Positions 59,815 through 64,000 of a stretch of 64,000 bases of DNA are shown here, piece after piece. Positions within the stretch are counted from its first letter, which is position 1. The number at the start of each line of letters is the position of its first letter. Origin of the DNA: Micropterus salmoides (lineage: Eukaryota > Chordata > Actinopteri > Centrarchiformes > Centrarchidae). The notes under the pieces are model-generated. The model worked only from the letters and a program-made list of their open reading frames with translations, was not told the DNA's origin and searched no databases. The stretch is from assembly GCF_014851395.1 (NCBI RefSeq), contig NW_024040928.1, positions 15,887,012 through 15,951,011 of the forward strand. Reading direction: 5' to 3'. Made by a program: the position numbers and the translations under genes.

Positions 59815-60318
59815 TCAAGTACCACACCCAGGTAGGTGAGCCTCTGGGAGGGAGGCGCTCTTCTTCCAGTTCACCGTGAAAACCCAGGTGAGACAGGTGT
59901 GCGACAAGCTTGGCCGTCTGCACCACCGCCTCATAGCAGCATATGGTCGGGATAAAACAGGACCCCTGTCACCCAACCGCTGCAGTGACTCCAAAGCCGC
60001 CTCGACACACTTGGAGAAAGTGCGTGGGGCCAGGGAGTAATCGAATGTCAGGCGGTTGTACTGGTACTGGACACCCTGGAAGGAGAACCGCAAGAATTTC
60101 CTGTGTCCGGGGATGACGGCAATGTGAAAGTATGCGTCATTCAGGTCAATGGAGGTGAGCCAGTCTCCCTGACCCACACACTCCAGCACCTGATTTACTG
60201 TCAACATGCAAAAAGGTCTCTCTATAATCGCTTGTTGAACAGTGACAGATCCTGGAAGGGTCTCACGCCCCCCATATTCCTCCTGACCAGGAAGTAATGG
60301 GAGTAGAACCCCTGACAT
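59815..60318 (-). pseudogene. DIRS reverse transcriptase, partial
   Basis: Visible motifs are MLTVNQVLECVGQGDWLTSI, then IDLNDAYFHIAVIPGHRKFL and SLAPRTFSKCVEAALESLQR. The catalytic YLDDWL region that should follow is lost in a frameshifted stretch (GDRGPVLSRPYAA). Confidence 0.85.
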
Positions 60319-61334
60319 TTTGAGTCTTCACACACGTGTTTTCAGCGAATAAACACAGCTTTATGAATCCAAAGTAAACCCTTTGCTGTGATTTAATTGC
60401 AATAAATGGATCAAACTGATAGCCGAATGATGGCTTTTCATTACACCGCTCACATGGTCCTCTCCAAACAACGCTCCGAAGCCGCCGGTGACGTTTGGAC
60501 AATCTCACTACTGATAGGCTTTCGCAACATCGCGTCAAGCAAATTTCTCACCCAAGTTGAAAAATTGGAACTCGCGCGAACCAGCGAATTGTGCGACAAA
60601 CGCACCGCCCTGAGCGAATTGACGGGAATTCGCGTCTTTGCATTGACTTTGTATGTAATCAAGCCGCCAAAAACGCAGAATCGCTTTCAGTGTGGTGTGA
60701 ACGCACCTTTAGAGGGCGAAGCCTGTAGGAAATAGAACACAGCAGACTACTGATTGGTCAGAGAGAATCATTACTATTCCCTGCGCCATCATTGGGCGCG
60801 CCTGGCAGAGGCCAGCAACATAACGTTTTATATATTACAATTTTCACACATTATTTCATCGCTAAATTCGGCGGGGAAGTCCGCCCAGCCACCCGCTCAC
60901 AGAGCCCTCTGGTCCCACTGTCACAGAGACCTGCATCAACTACGGCAGAGGAAAACAGCTGTTTTCATACCGCTTATCTGTCTTTACATTCTCAGTAACG
61001 TTGAAACGTTTTAACTTAAATCAAGAGAAAGCTGTACGTGTGTCGCATTGAACAATAAGTCGCGGGAGTTGTGTGTGGCGTCGCTATGACGACCAGCTAC
61101 GTTGAGGGCTACTATCCCTGGGTACTATCTGCAATGGAAAACGGAGGACGGCCAAACCGAGTAGAGTCGAGGCGAGTTGAGCTGGCACAGATAATGGAAA
61201 ACACGGCATTTGTGACCAGGTAACGTAGCTGGTAGAGTTTTCCAATATAAAAATGTATTTTCTGAATAACAGCCTTTTTATTCTGTTGGGAATGTGAGCT
61301 GCACAGAGCTGCTGATGGATTTGTGGTGAAGTGA
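60319..61334. other. Intergenic, possible MITE, no gene seen
   Basis: The part at about 60560-60740 has AACTCGCGCGAA, GAATTCGCGTCTTTGCATTG and GTGTGAACGCACC, phrases seen in fish non-autonomous DNA elements. No paired terminus was found. Downstream, 60740-61334 shows nothing recognisable. Confidence 0.35.
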
Positions 61335-61470
61335 AACCTGATAACTAGAGTAATCTGATGACTGTTTCACACAGTGTAACCTGTTGAGTAAAAAGTAATC
61401 TGATTACTGTGTTTCACACATTTAAACCTGATAACTGGAGAATAATCTGATTACTGTGATTCCCGCATTG
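61335..61470. repeat. Three-unit minisatellite, about 45 bp per unit
   Basis: Units start with AACCTG at 61335, 61378 and 61425. Each contains TAATCTGATTACTGT or a one-base variant, followed by TTTCACACA or a variant. Differences are mostly in the unit ends. Confidence 0.75.
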
Positions 61471-61979
61471 ATGTTGCCTAGTAACCAACGTGCTTGCAGT
61501 GGGATCATGGAAAAAACACTATTGCAGGTCATACCCCTCTTTCCTTGCTCATTTCGTCTTCAGTGTCAACTTTCAAAACATTCTGACTGAAATGAAAGAC
61601 TCGTAAAGCAGATTAAACTTCAGAAATTGTGTGGCAAAATATTAAGCAATCAATGTTACTTATGATTTGTAGCTCTTTATCATTCTAGATATTTATCCAT
61701 TTCTTGTTAAAATTTAATTAACTCTGACTGGCTGATTTTGAAGACGTCTCAATAATTGACATGTTCTCGGATCATAATTATGCCATGATTCTGCTGAAAA
61801 TGGACCTCATATTTGGGGTTCACCTTAAAGTCTTGATCAGGGTCTAGCTAACTGTAAAAGCCTGAACTGTAGCAGGTTGGAGCTTAATGGTTATCCACAT
61901 ATGATGAATAGGGCTCAGCTGAAGAGATAAGACAAATTCAGCTTAACAACAACAATGAACCCGTAACATTTAGGGCTGT

Positions 61980-63518
61980 AACATAACATTAGATTTTTAT
62001 TAATTCAAGCAAACTGTTACAGTCAACAGTTACATAAGTTACATGGTATACAGTATTGATCTAATCTTTTTCTTTTTTTTTTTAAAACCAGGGTTTCTGT
62101 CCTCCCTCGCCCCTTCTCCCCCCTCCCAAACATAGAAACAGCAAATCCATACAAGCGCAGGCAAGTAAGTAGTAACAGCACAATACATTCATGAACTCAA
62201 CGATACGTTTTGTACGAACAATAAGGCAAGTAGAAGAAAGAACAAATGGAAAAGGATGGCAGACATTTTCTTTGAAATGAGCCAAAACAAGGCATAATGT
62301 ATCCTTCTCTTTCATTCCTGAAAGGCAGTATCACACAAAATGTTTTATTTTGAAATTCTGTAGAACCAAACGAGGGTAAGGCTTCTCGTTAGTGGGCAGG
62401 TACACAATAAAGGGTAATCTGAGTGAAAAGCTGCCTTCAGTGGTGTTGAGTGGTTTGTACCTGGTGTTGGTCAGACTCTCATAATCACACCTTCTCAAAA
62501 TTCAAGATTTTCATCGGCACACTGAATATTCACCTGGGACAATAAGAGAGGCAGGAAATCTGATGTAAATCTACAGCATCTAAATCACTTCCAGTGTCCA
62601 TTTCTATGGCAAAGAACTTGAGAAAAGGATGGGAGCTCCATATACTAAAAACCAATGGCTCAGTGTTTATCTTCGACATTGCCTGATGTCAACATGAGCA
62701 CATGTGGCTCCTTTAGAACCTGGACAGACAGAAAAGCTCAATCTCTTGGCATACATTTCCGTGGGGGTACAAGTTAGATGTAAGTGGATGGATATGCACA
62801 CGTGCGCCGAAGCAGACGTGTGCTTCTGCTCCTTCATATTCCAACCGTATAGCAATCATCAACACAATCTTTTGCTTGTTCTAAGCGGTAAAGTCAGTCC
62901 TGATAACAAGAGAGAAAACAACCCAGCTGGTGTTCACACTGAGTGACTGTTCATGTAGTGGTCAGTATCAGCAACTACTGGCCCGTTAAAACCACAAATG
63001 TTTCATCAGAAAAAAGGTAAATAAAAGATAACAGCATTCATTCAATGCCATGTTCAGCCACCAGGTGGCAAAATGGTGCTGAGAACTAAGGATAAATGCA
63101 ACATGCCTTCATTTTGTCCTTTTCTATTTTCTCATTTTCATTTTTTTTTTTTTAAAGATTGACATACAAATACGAAATAAAAACAAGTGGTTCTTCAAAA
63201 AAAAAGTTATCTTCATGTATGACGATAGTAAACAAGGTCGTGTGGTAGTGCAGAAAAGGATGAACGCAAAAAACTTCTCTTGGAACACTAGAGAGACAGA
63301 CAAGGGCAACGTGGAGATTCTCCTCCTAACACAACCCACAACAAGACAGAGATACGGGGAGGTAAAAAAAAAAGCTTGACAGAGGACAACTGGGCAACAA
63401 CAATATTCCACTTCTTTCCAGAGTACAAAGGACTCTGTGTGGGTTGGGGGGGGCACCTGAACACGTTCATGCTCTGCCGCCAACGCTGCGTTTCCCCCCA
63501 CCATCTCTCTGATTGCCA
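61980..63518 (-). other. wasf1: 3' UTR of wasf1
   Basis: On the minus strand, noncoding sequence runs from the stop codon to an AATAAA at 62001-61996. It contains several poly-A/T runs. Length and poly(A) site are inferred. Confidence 0.55.
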
Positions 63519-63676
63519 TCACTCCATCCAGTCTCCTTCATCAAACTCGGACTCGTCCTCGGAGTCGGAGTACTCGACAGCAATGCGCCGTGACAGGATG
63601 GTGGCCACGTCATTGCCAACGCGCTCGTGCTTAGCCTCTTGCTCTCGCTGCTCCTCCACTTTGCGTAGCTGTATGC
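63519..63676 (-). CDS. wasf1: WASP family member 1 (WAVE1), last coding exon only
   Basis: The exon follows CCCACTGCAG on the minus strand and encodes 52 residues plus the stop at 63521-63519: IQLRKVEEQREQEAKHERV, then VATILSRRIAVEYSDSEDES, ending EFDEGDWME. This is the central and acidic end of the VCA region of a WAVE protein, which binds and activates the Arp2/3 complex; the tryptophan near the end is the conserved Arp2/3 contact. The LRKVEEQREQEAK run and the ending fit WAVE1 rather than WAVE2 or WAVE3. The neighbourhood of gpr6 supports this, as GPR6 and WASF1 are neighbours in human. The remaining exons lie beyond the right edge; 63677-64000 is intron. Confidence 0.9.
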
Positions 63677-64000
63677 CTGCAGTGGGAAGAAGTAGGGAAA
63701 GACTTTAGTTTATGATGAAATAATGTCTTTGATTTGATTGTCTTGTCTGATCAGCCCAAATATTTTCAATTTATTATTGTAGATAATTAAGAAAATCAGC
63801 AAATAATCAAATTTGAGAAGCTGGAACAAGTGACTTTTTGGGACTTTTGCTTAAAATGCATTTTTGCAGATTAGTTTTTTTTTTGTCCAACAACCAACAT
63901 TTTCAGCTATTATTTAATAAATCTGATGCATTTCTTAAATAAAATGTCGGCATCTGAAAAGCATCCAAGGGATCAAAAAGACAAAATACACACTTCTCCC

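Larger units (their letters stand above)
58320..60318 (-). mobile_element. Decayed DIRS-like (tyrosine-recombinase) retroelement
   Basis: On the minus strand, several frames carry in order a reverse transcriptase, an RNase H and a tyrosine recombinase, the DIRS order. The recombinase end stops near 58320 before its catalytic C terminus. The reverse transcriptase starts abruptly near 60318 at HYFLVRRN-like sequence. Both ends, and therefore the terminal repeats, are missing. The region is GC-rich and many plus-strand reading frames here are its antisense. Confidence 0.85.

Noticed and set aside
58368..60300. Many plus-strand reading frames of 60-144 residues
   Set aside because: They are antisense to the DIRS-like element, whose minus-strand frames carry recognisable domains.
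60406..60735. A 109-residue open frame
   Set aside because: The sequence has phrases typical of a non-autonomous transposon and no protein family resemblance.
1..64000. CRISPR arrays, operons, bacterial-type regulatory sites
   Set aside because: Repeats present are microsatellites and transposons; the DNA is eukaryotic with introns throughout.

Overview
The window is vertebrate nuclear DNA, most probably from a teleost fish. It has intron-split genes with GT-AG boundaries, long AT-rich introns and intergenic spaces. The repeats are typical of fish: L2, L1 and I-clade LINEs, a DIRS-like element, Tc1/mariner, hAT and Harbinger-type elements, a tRNA-like SINE with an L2-type tail, and CA/CAGA microsatellites. 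There are no bacterial genes, CRISPR arrays, rRNA genes or convincing tRNA genes.

Four genes are recognised. gpr6 (+, coding 22852-23859) is an intact single-coding-exon GPR3/6/12-family receptor with a probable noncoding first exon and a 3' UTR. ccdc167 (-, coding 37786-38853, four exons) is a 104-residue coiled-coil, tail-anchored protein. kif25 (+, coding 44235-53074, fifteen coding exons) is a complete kinesin-14-type motor of 600 residues. wasf1 (-) contributes only its last coding exon (63519-63676) and its 3' UTR; the rest lies beyond the right edge. At the left edge, exons at 153-227 and 7120-7297 may be the 3' end of a gene I could not identify.

Layout: 1-8000 holds the unidentified exons, a SINE, a degenerate Tc1 copy and two perfect hairpins. 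8000-21400 is gene-free and repeat-rich: a hAT element with 8-bp target duplications and a nested Harbinger-type MITE (12218-14008), a 4-kb inverted-repeat structure carrying broken SGNH-hydrolase sequence in both arms (14119-18162), and an L2 LINE between two diverged direct repeats (18866-21225). 21463-24340 is the gpr6 locus. 24340-37000 is intergenic with fragments of two dispersed repeats, called A and B here. 37000-53820 is the divergent pair ccdc167/kif25. A 5.07-kb I-clade LINE (38902-43973) sits between their 5' ends, flanked by a 7-base duplication that is also an ETS-like core; without it the two genes would share a promoter interval of about 160 bp. 55183-57640 holds second copies of A (split by an L1 insertion) and B. 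58320-60318 is a decayed DIRS-like retroelement. 61980-64000 is the 3' end of wasf1.

The genes do not form a pathway. Human orthologues of all four lie on chromosome 6 (GPR6 and WASF1 close together at 6q21, KIF25 at 6q27, CCDC167 at 6p21), so the window looks like a rearranged block of that ancestral chromosome. The most interesting observations are the LINE that split the ccdc167/kif25 promoter, the inverted-repeat SGNH element, and several perfect short hairpins of a kind expected from template switching.
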